This document shows positions 37,808 through 47,656 of a DNA stretch of 64,000 nt, piece by piece; the stretch's first letter is position 1, and each line of letters begins with the position of its first letter. Position numbers and translations under genes: made by a program. The DNA is taken from positions 16,685-80,684 of the forward strand of contig PBPM01000100.1 of NCBI GenBank assembly GCA_002724635.1, in the 5' to 3' direction. The notes under the pieces are model-generated. The model searched no databases. It had not been told where the DNA came from and was given only the letters and a program-made list of their open reading frames with translations. The DNA comes from Rhodospirillaceae bacterium (GTDB lineage: Bacteria; Pseudomonadota; Alphaproteobacteria; UBA6615).

Positions 37808-38170
37808 AAGAGCGTTCTTAGGGTCGAAGACAATAAGCTGGACATTAAGCTCTTTCATGATCTTTTGGAGGGGCAGGGCTAAGCGGCGCTGCAGACTAAT
37901 GATCAACACGAGGCGGTACAGCTCGCGCATCAGTATCATACCAATCTCGTTCTGATGAATATTCAGCTTCTTTAGGTATCGGGACTGGTGGTTACCAAGT
38001 GGATTAAGGAAGACGAGAAGCCGCGCAAGATTCCGATGATCGTGGTGACGGCATTCGCGATGAAGGGAAATGGGGAGAAGATCCGCCAAGGCGGGTGCGA
38101 GGCCTATATCGCGAAGCCGATTGCCGTGTCGGAGTTTCTCGAGACGGTTCAGAAGTTCATTGATGCCTAG
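37808..38170 (+). pseudogene. divK: Degraded divK-like response regulator
   Basis: One frame reads as DivK from end to end but is broken: KSVLRVEDNKLDIKLFHDLL, then TAA at 37880-37882 and a second stop, TAG, at 37973-37975. The intact tail follows: [17 protein letters not shown], then [17 protein letters not shown] and [11 protein letters not shown]. The phospho-acceptor Asp is replaced by Asn (LMNIQL, codon 37958-37960). No in-frame start codon precedes the match. Two stops plus loss of the phosphorylation site mean it cannot act as a normal switch. DivK controls cell-cycle kinases in alphaproteobacteria; an intact copy may exist elsewhere. pleD, often next to divK, is not here. Confidence 0.88.
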
Positions 38171-38192
38171 ACTATTACGCGATGGCCCATGG

Positions 38193-38216
38193 AAAAAGCC
38201 GCCCATCGGGCGGCTT
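38193..38216 (-). terminator. Intrinsic terminator of rpmG
   Basis: Read on the reverse strand: a 9-bp perfect stem (AAGCCGCCC / GGGCGGCTT) with a 3-base loop runs straight into a run of five T. It lies 40 bases beyond the rpmG stop and also separates it from the divK relic. Confidence 0.88.
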
Positions 38217-38255
38217 CTGCATTTCAGGAGCCCTAAATTCCGGGCGGTCGACCCG

Positions 38256-38423
38256 CTACTTCATCTTCTCTTCCTTGAACGTCACATGCTTGCGCACGAC
38301 CGGGTCGTACTTGCGCATCTCGAGCTTCTCCGGCTTTTGGCGAGGATTCTTCTTGGTAACATAGTAGTAGCCAGTATCGGCTGAACTAACCAGTTTCACA
38401 AGGATGGTCGCGGGTTTCGCCAT
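38256..38423 (-). CDS. rpmG: 50S ribosomal protein L33
   Basis: A 55-residue basic protein: [20 protein letters not shown], then [20 protein letters not shown] and the C-terminal [11 protein letters not shown]. It lacks the zinc-binding Cys pairs, so it is the zinc-independent type of L33. The strong terminator downstream shows that transcription ends here. In relatives it sits near divK-pleD and rnr, consistent with the surroundings. Confidence 0.97.
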   Translation of the reverse strand: MAKPATILVKLVSSADTGYYYVTKKNPRQKPEKLEMRKYDPVVRKHVTFKEEKMK

Positions 38424-38496
38424 GGTTTTTGTCCTGTGGGCTTGAATCTGGCCGGGAAGATAGCGTGCAGCCGCCTCAAGTCAAGCGGGGATGGCC

Positions 38497-40077
38497 CTAG
38501 CGATGCGCGACCGCGGTATCCGCTTGCTTCAGAAGTGAGCTGTAGAGCGCTCGGTCTCCAATGATTTCTGTCGCGAGGGCGATGTCGATGTCTGGCAGGC
38601 CGCCGTCAGAAGGGCAGATCGTACGCAGGCTCGCGCGGCTGGCCGAATCCTTGTTGCCGGTGGCCCGCCAGTTGCCGAGCTCACCGGCGATAACGTACTC
38701 GCCCCCGCGCACAGCCGGAGCGAGTGCGTCCGGGGTCTGTAAGTCGCCGCCGCCGTGGGTACATACGGTAGGGAGGACGCCCAGTTCGTGCAGCCGGTAG
38801 CCCGACGGCGTGAGAAAACGCGACCAGGTGAGGGTAATTTCGCCGTTGTTAGGAAGCCGAAGGACCGATTGAACTGAGCCCTTGCCGAATGAGTTGGTCC
38901 CGATGACAACGGCACGGCCATGATCCTGAAGTGCGGCGGTGACAATCTCGGCGGCCGACGCGGAGTTGCCGTTGATCAGGGTCACGATGGGGCGCTGTCC
39001 GGTTTCATCCCCCCTGGAGGCTGCATAGGCTTGGCGGCTGCTGGGGTGGCGACCGTGCGTTACGATGATTTCGCCAGAATCGAGGAAAAGGTCGGCAACA
39101 TCAATGGAGATATCCAGCCGTCCGCCGGGGTTAGAACGGAGGTCGAGGACGAAGCCGGCGGGCGGCCCCTCGACGCTCTGCATCTGTCGCTTGACGGCGC
39201 GCCGCAAATCTTTCGCGGAATCCACATTGAAACCCGCAAGTCGGATGATCGCGATATCGGCCTTCCGCCGGACTTCCACCGTTTCGGGCACCACATGTTG
39301 ACGCCTCAGCGTGATGCTGATCGGGGCTGGAGACTGACCGCGCGAAACAGTGAAATTCACAGCCGAATTGATAGGGCCGCGAAGGGCTTCGATGAGCTGG
39401 CGTTGGGTCCAGCGACCTATATATTCGCCTTCGATATGAGTAATCCGATCCTCGGCCTGAACGCCTCCATTCGCTGCCGGGCCGCCTTCGGTCACCGAAA
39501 GGATCAACGCGTCGTGGTCTTCCTTAGTGATCGTAACACCGATCCCGCCGAAGCCGTCGCGATAGGCACGTTTCTCGGCAGCTGTCTCGGCGTCGTCGTA
39601 GCGGGAAAATTTATCGAGTGGTGACAGAGCGCCGTCGAATACGGCCTTGAACACAGCTTCGGCTCGAGTGTCGGCCAAGACGGGAGAGGCGTCACGTGCG
39701 ATCGCAATCGCGTCGACGGTTGCCTGACTCCAGGCCATCGGGTCCTCGTCACGAGGGGCCGTGAACTGGCCGACAGTCCTCTTCTGGTAGCGGACCTCGA
39801 TGTCGCGGCCCTTTGGGCGAATGTCCAGCTTGGAATCGATCTGGTGAAGGCTCGCTAGCCCGCTAAAGCTCAATGTCCGCAGAGAGACAGGTACGATGTA
39901 ACGCTCATTGATAAACTGATATCCGGTGTCGAACATTGCACGGCTGTATTCGTTCGAATACTCGGTCTCCGCGGCGGGACCGATCTGCATGCATGCCGCG
40001 AGTAGCAGGAATGCAGAAACCGCTGCTGCGTGGGAGAATCGCGCCGTACTGATATTCAAGCCATTCATATTCTTCAC
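38497..40077 (-). CDS. S41 family (C-terminal processing) protease, lipoprotein
   Basis: A 526-residue protein. Its lipoprotein signal peptide ends in the lipobox LLLAAC, so it should be anchored at the periplasmic membrane face. A PDZ domain (GIGVTITKEDHDALILSVTE to VQAEDRITHIEGE) precedes the S41 catalytic domain. The nucleophile Ser lies in NGNSASAAEIV and the Lys in SFGKGSVQS. CtpA-type proteases trim or degrade envelope proteins, including peptidoglycan hydrolases. It sits between rnr and rpmG; no adaptor is encoded beside it. Confidence 0.9.
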   Translation of the reverse strand: MKNMNGLNISTARFSHAAAVSAFLLLAACMQIGPAAETEYSNEYSRAMFDTGYQFINERYIVPVSLRTLSFSGLASLHQIDSKLDIRPKGRDIEVRYQKRTVGQFTAPRDEDPMAWSQATVDAIAIARDASPVLADTRAEAVFKAVFDGALSPLDKFSRYDDAETAAEKRAYRDGFGGIGVTITKEDHDALILSVTEGGPAANGGVQAEDRITHIEGEYIGRWTQRQLIEALRGPINSAVNFTVSRGQSPAPISITLRRQHVVPETVEVRRKADIAIIRLAGFNVDSAKDLRRAVKRQMQSVEGPPAGFVLDLRSNPGGRLDISIDVADLFLDSGEIIVTHGRHPSSRQAYAASRGDETGQRPIVTLINGNSASAAEIVTAALQDHGRAVVIGTNSFGKGSVQSVLRLPNNGEITLTWSRFLTPSGYRLHELGVLPTVCTHGGGDLQTPDALAPAVRGGEYVIAGELGNWRATGNKDSASRASLRTICPSDGGLPDIDIALATEIIGDRALYSSLLKQADTAVAHR

Positions 40078-40152
40078 ATATCGCGCGTACGCCGGGAGCG
40101 TAAAGGATGGTTATCGAGTATTCTCAGGGTAATACAAAGCCTTAGGATTCCT

Positions 40153-42399
40153 TTAACGCGGCCGTCGTCGCTTGGTGCTGCGCTTGTCGGGTCGCTTTCG
40201 TCCGGATTTTGGCTTTCTCTCCTTGCCGTGCGATCGTCGGGTATCGGCGTTGCCGCCATCCATAAGGTCGAAGATTGACGAACCGCGTAGCCCGTCCGCC
40301 TCGGATACCCGTACCTCGACAGAATCTCCCAGGCGGTAGATTGCCCCACCGGGCAATTGCATTGTCTGCGTGCGAGTATCGAAGCGGGGGCGGCCGCCGG
40401 GCAGGCGCGACGTAGGTACGAATCCCTCCGCGCCCTTCTCGTCGATGGCGACGAAGAGGCCGGCGCGTGTAATACCCCGGATGGAACCTGCGAAACTCTG
40501 ACCTATATGGCCGGCGAGGAACGCGGCGGTGTAGCGATCGTTGGCGTCGCGTTCTGCCACGACCGCGCGGCGCTCTGTCCGCGAGATGTGTTCACCAATC
40601 TCCTCGAACCGTTGGGCCTGTTCCTCTTCTAGGCCGCCGTCACCGAGTCCGAGTCCGCGGATCAGCGCACGATGGATCAGAAGGTCAGCATAGCGCCGGA
40701 TCGGCGAGGTGAAGTGAGCATAGTCGCGCAGTCCGAGGCCAAAATGTCCAAGATTTTCGGGGCTGTAGCCGGCCTGCATCTGGGACCGGAGAATCAGTTC
40801 GTTCACCATCGTCTCATGCGCTTCACCGCGCACTGCGGCGAGGATGCGGTTGAAATCCCCCGGGCGCGAAACAGCACCCTTCGCAATTCGAATGCCGAAT
40901 CCCGAAAGTGCCTCGCGTAAGTCCTCCAGCTTCTCGAGCGAGGGTTCGTCATGGACGCGATACATCACCGGCTGGTTGCGTTTCCGGAGTTCGCGCGCAG
41001 CGGCCACATTGGCGGCGATCATGAACTCCTCGATCAGGCGGTGACTGTCGAGACGATGCACCGGAACGATGTCCGAAACGATGCCATCCTCGTTAAGGAC
41101 GACACGTTGCTCGGGGAGTTCGAGGTCGAGGACACCACGTGACCGCCGCGCCGCGGCGAGTGCATCGTAGGCGCCGTAGAGATTGTCGAGGTGACCGGGT
41201 GCGACTGGATTCCCACCCGCGTCTCGTGCCCTTTGCACTTCTTCATAGGTCAGGCGGGCGACCGATCGCATGAGAGCACGCTGGAATCGAAACGAGCGCA
41301 GATCGCCGTCTGAGCCGATCCATAGTTCCGCGGCCATGCAGGCACGGTCCTCGTCCGGGCGCAGTGAGCACAGGCCATTCGAGAGTGCCTCGGGAAGCAT
41401 TGGAACGACACGGTCGGGGAAATAGACCGAATTTGCGCGCTTGTAGGCCTCGCGGTCGAGCGCGCTGCCCGGCGTAACATAGGCCGCGACGTCGGCGATG
41501 GCGATCACCAGGTGCCAGCCGCCGTCGGTGCTGCGCGTAGTATCCGGTTCGGCAAAGACCGCGTCATCGAAATCACGTGCGTCCGCCCCGTCGATCGTGA
41601 CGAGGGGAAGATCGCGCAGGTCTAAGCGCTCACCGAGTGTCGGCGGGAGAGCCGCCTCGGCCGCTGCGGTGACCGCGTCGGGAAAGCGTTCCGGAATGCC
41701 GGCGCGATGGATCGCGATGCGGCTGATGACACCCGGTGCGTCGCCGGCGCCGATATTCTCGACGATGCGCGCCTGAGACAGGCCCTGTCGGCTTGCGGGC
41801 AGTATCTCCACGATGACCAGGTCACCATCTGCGGCATCGACGTCATTCGTCGCGGCGACGGCCATCTCGTCGCGACGGCCGCGTTCAAGCGCAACGATCC
41901 GGCCGCCGTCGCGGCCATCGCGATACTGCCCGATGGTGGTTTCGGCTTCGCTTTCGGCAGGCCGCAGGGGCCTGGCTGTATAACGATTGTCTCCGCGCGG
42001 TGACAGCCGAGCGAGAAAACGGTCGCCGGGCCCTGGCGCCGTCATGTTGCGCGGTGCGGGTAGGACCTCGATCTCCGGGTCCTTGGCTCCCGAAGCCCGG
42101 TCGACTGGCCGCACCTTAAGGTCGCCGTCGGCATCGATGGCCAGGACTTCCAGGATCGCAACCGGCGTGAGCGCGTCGACGATCCGCCAGCGGCGACCTT
42201 GGATGCGCTCGATGCGCCCGTTCGCCTCGAGTGTGCGCAGCAGGTCGCGCAACTCGGTGCGTCGGCTTCCCTTGACGGCAAAGGTGCGGGCGATCTCGCG
42301 GGTCGGCAGTGCCTCCGGCCCGGTGCGCAGTAACTCCAGAATCGCGTCACCGTCGGGCAGTTGGCCCGCTTCCGTCTTGGTGGTTTTCCGCTGGGCCAA
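40153..42399 (-). CDS. rnr: Ribonuclease R
   Basis: A 748-residue 3'-5' exoribonuclease that can digest structured RNA. An N-terminal winged-helix region precedes the cold-shock domains and the RNB catalytic domain, whose metal-binding Asp cluster is in TIDGADARDFDDAVF. The S1 domain is around RGITRAGLFVAIDEKGAEG. A strongly basic tail (GKERKPKSGRKRPDKRS) ends the protein. It lies 9 bases after topA on the reverse strand. Confidence 0.96.
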   Translation of the reverse strand: MAQRKTTKTEAGQLPDGDAILELLRTGPEALPTREIARTFAVKGSRRTELRDLLRTLEANGRIERIQGRRWRIVDALTPVAILEVLAIDADGDLKVRPVDRASGAKDPEIEVLPAPRNMTAPGPGDRFLARLSPRGDNRYTARPLRPAESEAETTIGQYRDGRDGGRIVALERGRRDEMAVAATNDVDAADGDLVIVEILPASRQGLSQARIVENIGAGDAPGVISRIAIHRAGIPERFPDAVTAAAEAALPPTLGERLDLRDLPLVTIDGADARDFDDAVFAEPDTTRSTDGGWHLVIAIADVAAYVTPGSALDREAYKRANSVYFPDRVVPMLPEALSNGLCSLRPDEDRACMAAELWIGSDGDLRSFRFQRALMRSVARLTYEEVQRARDAGGNPVAPGHLDNLYGAYDALAAARRSRGVLDLELPEQRVVLNEDGIVSDIVPVHRLDSHRLIEEFMIAANVAAARELRKRNQPVMYRVHDEPSLEKLEDLREALSGFGIRIAKGAVSRPGDFNRILAAVRGEAHETMVNELILRSQMQAGYSPENLGHFGLGLRDYAHFTSPIRRYADLLIHRALIRGLGLGDGGLEEEQAQRFEEIGEHISRTERRAVVAERDANDRYTAAFLAGHIGQSFAGSIRGITRAGLFVAIDEKGAEGFVPTSRLPGGRPRFDTRTQTMQLPGGAIYRLGDSVEVRVSEADGLRGSSIFDLMDGGNADTRRSHGKERKPKSGRKRPDKRSTKRRRPR

Positions 42400-42408
42400 G
42401 CCGGCCGG

Positions 42409-45033
42409 CTATTCGGCGCCGGGCGCGGCGTCGGCCTTGTTGGGGGCGGCCTTTTTCTTCGCCGCCGTTTTCTTCTTGGCGGTTTTTTTCGCCGCCTTCG
42501 CCTTGTCCGCGCGGACGGCGATTAGCTCGATCGCGACCTCGAGGGTCATCTTGTCTGGGTCGGTGTCCTTGGGGATCGTCGCGTTGATTTTGCCGTGCTT
42601 GACATAGGGGCCGTACCGGCCGTCATGCACGGTGACGGGCTTGTCGTCGTCGGGATGCTTACCCAGCTCCTTGAGGGGGGCTGCGCGGCCGCGACGGCCC
42701 TTGCCCTTCTCGGCGAGCACGGTGACGGCGCGGTTGAGGCCGACCGTGAGCACATCGCGCGGGTCGGGCAGGGACGCATAGATCGTGCCGTGTTTCACAT
42801 AGGGGCCGTAGCGCCCAAGGCCGGCCTGGATGACCACGCCGTCTTCTGGGTGCGCGCCGACATCGCGCGGCAGCGCCAACAGGCCGAGTGCGAGCTCGAG
42901 ATCAATTTCGTCGAGCATGTAGACATCGGGGATAGAAGACCGCTTGGGCTTAGTCGCCTCCTTGCCTTCGCCTTCGGGCTCGCCCAGCTGCACGTAGAGG
43001 CCATAGGGACCCTTGCGTATGGTCACGTCCTTGCCGCTGTCGGGGTCCTTACCCAGTTCGCGCGGCCCGTTGGCGAGATCAGCGGTCTCGTCATCACCGC
43101 CGTCGACCGCGAGCTTGCGGGTGTACTTGCACTCCGGATAACCCGAACAGCCGACGAAGGGGCCATGCTTGCCAATACGAAGGCCGAGCCGGCCTTCGTT
43201 GCAGGCCGGACAGAGTCGCGCGTCGGTATCGTCTTTGCGAGTCGGAAAGAAATGCGGCCCGAGTTCCTCATCGAGGGCGTCGAGGACCGAGCGGACCCGC
43301 AGCTCGGCTGTGCCTTCGATGGCGGCCGAGAAATCCTGCCAGAATTCGCGTAGGACGGCCTTCCAGTCGATCCGGCCGCCGGAGATGTCGTCGAGACGCT
43401 CTTCCATGCGTGCCGTGAAGTCGTACTGCACGTAACGTTCGAAGAAGCTGCTCAGGAAGCTGGTCACCAGCCGGCCCTGGTCCTCCAGCACGAAGCGCTT
43501 GCGGTCGAGCTGGACGTATTTCCGGTCCTGCAGAACCTGGATGATCGACGCATAGGTCGACGGCCGCCCAATTCCGAGCTCCTCCATCGTCTTGACCAGG
43601 CTCGCCTCGGAGTAGCGCGGCGGCGGCTGCGTGAAATGCTGTTCGGGGCTGACCTCGCGCACTGCGGATGCCTCGCCCTCCTCAAGCGGCGGCAGGCGGC
43701 GTTCATAGTCGTGGTCGGCCGCATCCGTGTCGGCGGGCTCGTCCTTGTCCTCGCGATAAAGCTTCAGGAAGCCGTCGAAGGCGATCGTCTGTCCGTTCGC
43801 CCGCAGCGCGAGCTGTCCGTCGCCCGAGCGCAGATCGACGGCGACCCGGTCGATCTGCGCCTCCGCCATCTCCGACGCCATCGTACGGCGCCAGATCAGC
43901 TCGTAGAGGCGGAAGAGATCGCCGTCGAGCGTGTTCTTGAGACTTGCCGGCCGGCGGAACAGGTCCGTCGGGCGCACGGCCTCGTGGGCCTCCTGGGCAT
44001 TCTTGGCGCGGGTGCGGTAGACCCGCGGTTTCTCCGGCAGATACTCGCCGCCGAAATCCTTATCAATAGCGTCGCGGCAGGATGCAATGGCGTCCTGACT
44101 CAGGGTCACGCTGTCGGTGCGCATATAGGTAATGAGGCCGACGGTTTCGCCGTCGATCTCGACGCCTTCGTACAGGCGCTGGGCGACCCGCATGGTCTGC
44201 GATGCGCCGAAGCCGAGCTTGCGCGAGGCCTCCTGTTGCAGGGTCGAGGTGGTGAACGGCGGCTGCGGATTGCGGCGGGTCCGTTTCTTCTCGATCGAGG
44301 CTATCTTGAAACTTGCAGCCTCGACTTCGCTCTTCGCGGAATTGGCCGCGCTCTCGTCGCCGAGATCGAAGCGTTCGAGCTTCGTTCCGTTTCGTTCCAC
44401 GAGCCGCGCCTTGTAGGAGGCACCCTTGGCGCTGTCTAGCCCGACCTCGATGGTCCAGTATTCACGCGCCTTGAAGTCCTCGATCTCGGCCTCGCGCTCG
44501 CAGATCAGGCGCAGGGCGACAGACTGAACGCGGCCGGCGGAGCGTGAACCGGGAAGCTTGCGCCACAGCACGGGCGAAAGGTTGAACCCGACCAGATAGT
44601 CGAGCGCGCGCCGCGCCAGATAGGCCTCGACGAGCTCGTCATTGAGTCCGCGCGGATGGTTGAATGCGTCCTGAACCGCGCCTTTGGTGATCTCGTTGAA
44701 GACAACTCGCTTGACGTCAATGTCGTCGAGCAGGCCGCGGTCGCGCAGCAACTGCTCGATATGCCACGAGATGGCCTCGCCCTCGCGGTCCGGGTCAGTC
44801 GCGAGATAGAGGGTTTCGGCGCCGTCCAGCGCATCGATGATCGCGTTGATCTGTTTCTCGGACCGGGCATCGACCGACCAGTCCATCTCGAAATCCTCGT
44901 CGGGCCGGACTGACCCGTCCTTGGGCGGCAGGTCGCGCACATGGCCATAGGATGCCAGCACGGTGTAGGCATCACCAAGATACTTATTGATGGTCTTGGC
45001 CTTGGAGGGCGATTCGACGATGACGACGTTCAT
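42409..45033 (-). CDS. topA: DNA topoisomerase I
   Basis: An 874-residue type IA enzyme relaxing negative supercoils. The TOPRIM domain starts at MNVVIVESPSKAKTI with DPDREGEA. The catalytic Tyr303 lies in GLITYMRTDSV. One C4 zinc finger (CPACNEGRLG to GCSGYPEC) is followed by two or three repeats of the RYGPYVKHG type. The tail is Lys/Ala-rich (KKTAKKKTAAKKKAAP). dprA is normally upstream in this cluster and is here a relic. Confidence 0.97.
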   Translation of the reverse strand: MNVVIVESPSKAKTINKYLGDAYTVLASYGHVRDLPPKDGSVRPDEDFEMDWSVDARSEKQINAIIDALDGAETLYLATDPDREGEAISWHIEQLLRDRGLLDDIDVKRVVFNEITKGAVQDAFNHPRGLNDELVEAYLARRALDYLVGFNLSPVLWRKLPGSRSAGRVQSVALRLICEREAEIEDFKAREYWTIEVGLDSAKGASYKARLVERNGTKLERFDLGDESAANSAKSEVEAASFKIASIEKKRTRRNPQPPFTTSTLQQEASRKLGFGASQTMRVAQRLYEGVEIDGETVGLITYMRTDSVTLSQDAIASCRDAIDKDFGGEYLPEKPRVYRTRAKNAQEAHEAVRPTDLFRRPASLKNTLDGDLFRLYELIWRRTMASEMAEAQIDRVAVDLRSGDGQLALRANGQTIAFDGFLKLYREDKDEPADTDAADHDYERRLPPLEEGEASAVREVSPEQHFTQPPPRYSEASLVKTMEELGIGRPSTYASIIQVLQDRKYVQLDRKRFVLEDQGRLVTSFLSSFFERYVQYDFTARMEERLDDISGGRIDWKAVLREFWQDFSAAIEGTAELRVRSVLDALDEELGPHFFPTRKDDTDARLCPACNEGRLGLRIGKHGPFVGCSGYPECKYTRKLAVDGGDDETADLANGPRELGKDPDSGKDVTIRKGPYGLYVQLGEPEGEGKEATKPKRSSIPDVYMLDEIDLELALGLLALPRDVGAHPEDGVVIQAGLGRYGPYVKHGTIYASLPDPRDVLTVGLNRAVTVLAEKGKGRRGRAAPLKELGKHPDDDKPVTVHDGRYGPYVKHGKINATIPKDTDPDKMTLEVAIELIAVRADKAKAAKKTAKKKTAAKKKAAPNKADAAPGAE

Positions 45034-45096
45034 GCAGGCAATATTCCGCTGTACTTCTGTTCAAGCGATAGGCGATGGCGATGCGGTCGAGAGGTC

Positions 45097-45595
45097 TCAG
45101 CAGGCCGCAACACGATTGCCCGGGTGCCGTTACAAACGCCCTGCCAACTCAAGTTAGAATAGGATCGTCCGAACGATTGGGGCGGTTAATTGGCACCGCC
45201 GCACGAGTTCGTCAACCGCGACGGGCTCGGGCGACAGAAAAGAAACCACGCTTTCGCGAATCTCATTCCCGAAGATTTTCGCATCAAGAACCCGCGTTTT
45301 GCGGGGCGTCGGTCGCGTTTCGTGGCGCGGTTGCGACGGCTGGACCATGGGGCAGACCGCCTCGGACACATTTTTTGGGATTGCGCACGAGAACCGCGCC
45401 TTCGCCGATCAGGTGGTTCGCACCATAGGCGCGTCGGCCACCGCGGCCGGCGAACTCCGGCGGCGCTTCGGTGGCGTCGGTTGCAGAGCCGAAATGCTCC
45501 ATCAGCTCACGTCATGTGACGGGGCCGATCTTATCGGTCCGGATCAGGCGTAACCGATCACGGTGCTCGGTGTGAGAGATGTTCGTGTCGCCCAC
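45097..45595 (-). pseudogene. dprA: dprA (DNA-processing protein) deletion remnant
   Basis: Read from GTG at 45595, the first ~50 codons match the DprA N-terminus (LRLIRTDKIGPVT, a TGA at 45514-45512, then RELMEHFGSATDATEA). The frame then jumps at ~45428-45440 straight to the end of the DNA-binding core (YGANHLIGEGAVLVRNP), so roughly 200 residues including most of the Rossmann fold are missing. A frameshift occurs in the A6 run at 45371-45376. The C-terminal winged-helix follows (SPEPVAVDELVRRCQLT) with TAA stops at 45156-45154 and 45132-45130 and then RHPGNRV. DprA loads RecA on incoming single-stranded DNA. The multiple lesions rule out sequencing error. Confidence 0.88.
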
Positions 45596-45628
45596 GCATG
45601 TGAGCATGACCCCGCCGAACGCGGGTGA

Positions 45629-46324
45629 TCAACTCGCCGTGCAGGAGCTCTTGAGCTTGATTCGGGATTCCTCGCCGCGCACGAGTCGTCTTATATTGCC
45701 GGCGTGGCGAATCCAGACCAGAAGGGCGAGGAAGATAGCGATGCCGCCAGCCTGCGGCTCGCCGAGCCACCATGCATAGGCCGGCGCGAGGGCCAACGCC
45801 AATAGGGCCGATAGAGAGGAATAGCGGAAGATAAGGGCCACGGTGAGCCAGGTTGCCAGGGCCGCTACGCCGAGCAGCCAGATAAGGCCAAGCAGGACTC
45901 CGAGGGTCGTCGCCACCCCTTTGCCGCCGCGAAATCCCAGCCAGACCGGGAACAGATGGCCGAGCACGACGGCGATCGCCGTAAAGAAGGTCACATCGGG
46001 CCCGAAGAACAGGTAGGGAATCAGCACGGCGACGTAGCCCTTGGCGGCGTCGAGCAGCAGCGTGGCGGCGGCAAGTTTCTTGCTGCCGGTGCGCAGGACG
46101 TTTGTCGCGCCGATGTTGCCCGAGCCGATCCGGCGCAGGTCGCCCATTCCGCCCAGCTTCGCCAGAATCAGGCCGAAGGGAATGCTGCCGATCAAATACG
46201 CGCCGATGATCGGCGGCAGGAAGAGCTGCCAGCCGTAGATCAAGTTCTTCCAGTCGGGAATCGAGAAGGTCGCCTGGAACATGCTCCAGTAGAAGATGAT
46301 CGGACTGGCACCGTCTTCGACCAT
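45629..46324 (-). CDS. plsY: Glycerol-3-phosphate acyltransferase PlsY
   Basis: A 231-residue inner-membrane enzyme that transfers acyl groups from acyl-phosphate to glycerol-3-phosphate, the first step of phospholipid synthesis. The three signature regions are GAYLIGSIPFGLILAK, RRIGSGNIGATNVLRTG and VWLGFRGGKGVATTLG, spread over five or more helices. The first ~35 residues are longer than usual; an internal Met at residue 15 is an alternative start. It lies between the dprA relic and pyrC, as expected from related gene orders. Confidence 0.95.
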   Translation of the reverse strand: MVEDGASPIIFYWSMFQATFSIPDWKNLIYGWQLFLPPIIGAYLIGSIPFGLILAKLGGMGDLRRIGSGNIGATNVLRTGSKKLAAATLLLDAAKGYVAVLIPYLFFGPDVTFFTAIAVVLGHLFPVWLGFRGGKGVATTLGVLLGLIWLLGVAALATWLTVALIFRYSSLSALLALALAPAYAWWLGEPQAGGIAIFLALLVWIRHAGNIRRLVRGEESRIKLKSSCTAS

Positions 46325-46348
46325 ACGTGTTTCCCCCTCCGGCTGGGA

Positions 46349-47656
46349 CTAGGGTGTGTCGGTATAGATGGTTCGGCCGTCGACGATGGTCCGCATGACG
46401 CGGCCCTGAACGAGCCGTCCGTCGAACGGCGAGTTCTTCGATTTCGACGTGAAGCTGTCAGGCTCGATGCGGTTGGGACGATCGGGGTCGAAGATCACGA
46501 TGTCGGCGGCACCACCCACATGCAGGCGGCCCACCGGCAGGCCGAGGAGTTCGGCCGGACGCACCGTGACCTTGGCCAGCGCGGCCGAGAGGTCAAGATG
46601 TTCGTTGTGGACCAGTTCGAGGGTCAGCGCGAGGAGACTCTCGAGGCCGGCGGCGCCGAATTCCGCCTGTTCGAAGGGCAGGCGCTTGGCCTCCTGATCC
46701 TGTGGCAAGTGATCGGAGGCGATGCAGTCGATCGTCCCGTCGGCGAGGCCCGCGACGATCGCCTGTCGATCCTCCTCGGTGCGCAGCGGCGGCGACAGCT
46801 TGGCGAAGGTTCGGTATTCGCCGACCGCCAACTCGTTCAGGGCGAAATAGGGGGGCGCGGTGTCGCAGGTGACCTTGAGACCGGCAGCCTTGGCCGCGCG
46901 GATGCGCGCCACACCCCCGGCGGTCGAGATATGCGCCGCGTGGTAGCGCCCGCCGGTCATTTTGACCAGGGACAGGTCCCGGTCGATCATGATCGTCTCG
47001 GCCTCGCGCGGAATGCCGGGTAGGCCGAGGCGCGTGGCAAGCTCGCCGGATTGCATCACGCCCCCATTGGACAGGGTCGGCTCTTCCGCGTGCTGGACGA
47101 TCAGCGCGTCGAAGGCGAGAGCGTATTTGAGTGCGCGTGACATTGTTTTGGCGCTGGCGACGGCGCTGCGGCCGTTGGTGAAGGCCACCGCGCCGGCCTG
47201 CTTGAGCAGGCCCATCTCGACAATTTCATCGCTGTTGGCATTGCGGGTGACGGTGGCGAAGGCGAAAACCTTGACCAGCTTTACGTCCCGGGCGCGCCGG
47301 GCGACGAATTCGAGCACCGAGGCATCGTCAATCGCGGGGTTCGTATCGGGCAGCGTGACGACCGCCGTCACACCGCCGACCGCAGCCGCGCGGCTGCCGC
47401 TCTCGATGTCTTCCTTGTGCTCGTTGCCGGGCTCGCAGAAATCGACCCGCATGTCGACGAGGCCAGGGGTCAGCACAGCGCCTGCGCAGTCCACGATCTC
47501 CGCGCCGGTCGGCGTGCCGGTGGCGAAGATATCCGACCCGATTGCCATTATCCGCGTGCCGTCGGTTAGGACGCCGCCCTGAGGTGTGGCGGCCGCGTCG
47601 AGTCCCGACGCCGGGTCGACCACCCGGGCGTTGATATAGGCGACCTTGCCAATCAT
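46349..47656 (-). CDS. pyrC: Dihydroorotase-like protein lacking the first zinc-binding His pair
   Basis: A 435-residue class I dihydroorotase homologue. At the usual HxH zinc site it reads [13 protein letters not shown], so both His are replaced (Arg70, Asp72). Other metal or catalytic positions remain: VQHAEEP, the YHAAHIST His and IASDHLPQ. Such proteins encoded beside pyrB are often inactive pDHO subunits (PyrC') that hold the aspartate transcarbamoylase complex together, a separate active PyrC being encoded elsewhere. Its start overlaps the pyrB stop by four bases. Whether it still makes dihydroorotate is uncertain. Confidence 0.9.
   Translation of the reverse strand: MIGKVAYINARVVDPASGLDAAATPQGGVLTDGTRIMAIGSDIFATGTPTGAEIVDCAGAVLTPGLVDMRVDFCEPGNEHKEDIESGSRAAAVGGVTAVVTLPDTNPAIDDASVLEFVARRARDVKLVKVFAFATVTRNANSDEIVEMGLLKQAGAVAFTNGRSAVASAKTMSRALKYALAFDALIVQHAEEPTLSNGGVMQSGELATRLGLPGIPREAETIMIDRDLSLVKMTGGRYHAAHISTAGGVARIRAAKAAGLKVTCDTAPPYFALNELAVGEYRTFAKLSPPLRTEEDRQAIVAGLADGTIDCIASDHLPQDQEAKRLPFEQAEFGAAGLESLLALTLELVHNEHLDLSAALAKVTVRPAELLGLPVGRLHVGGAADIVIFDPDRPNRIEPDSFTSKSKNSPFDGRLVQGRVMRTIVDGRTIYTDTP

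Noticed and set aside
37772..38206. A 144-codon reverse-strand frame opposite the divK relic
   Set aside because: The forward strand gives a clear DivK alignment in one frame, while the reverse product has no recognisable family and simply mirrors it.
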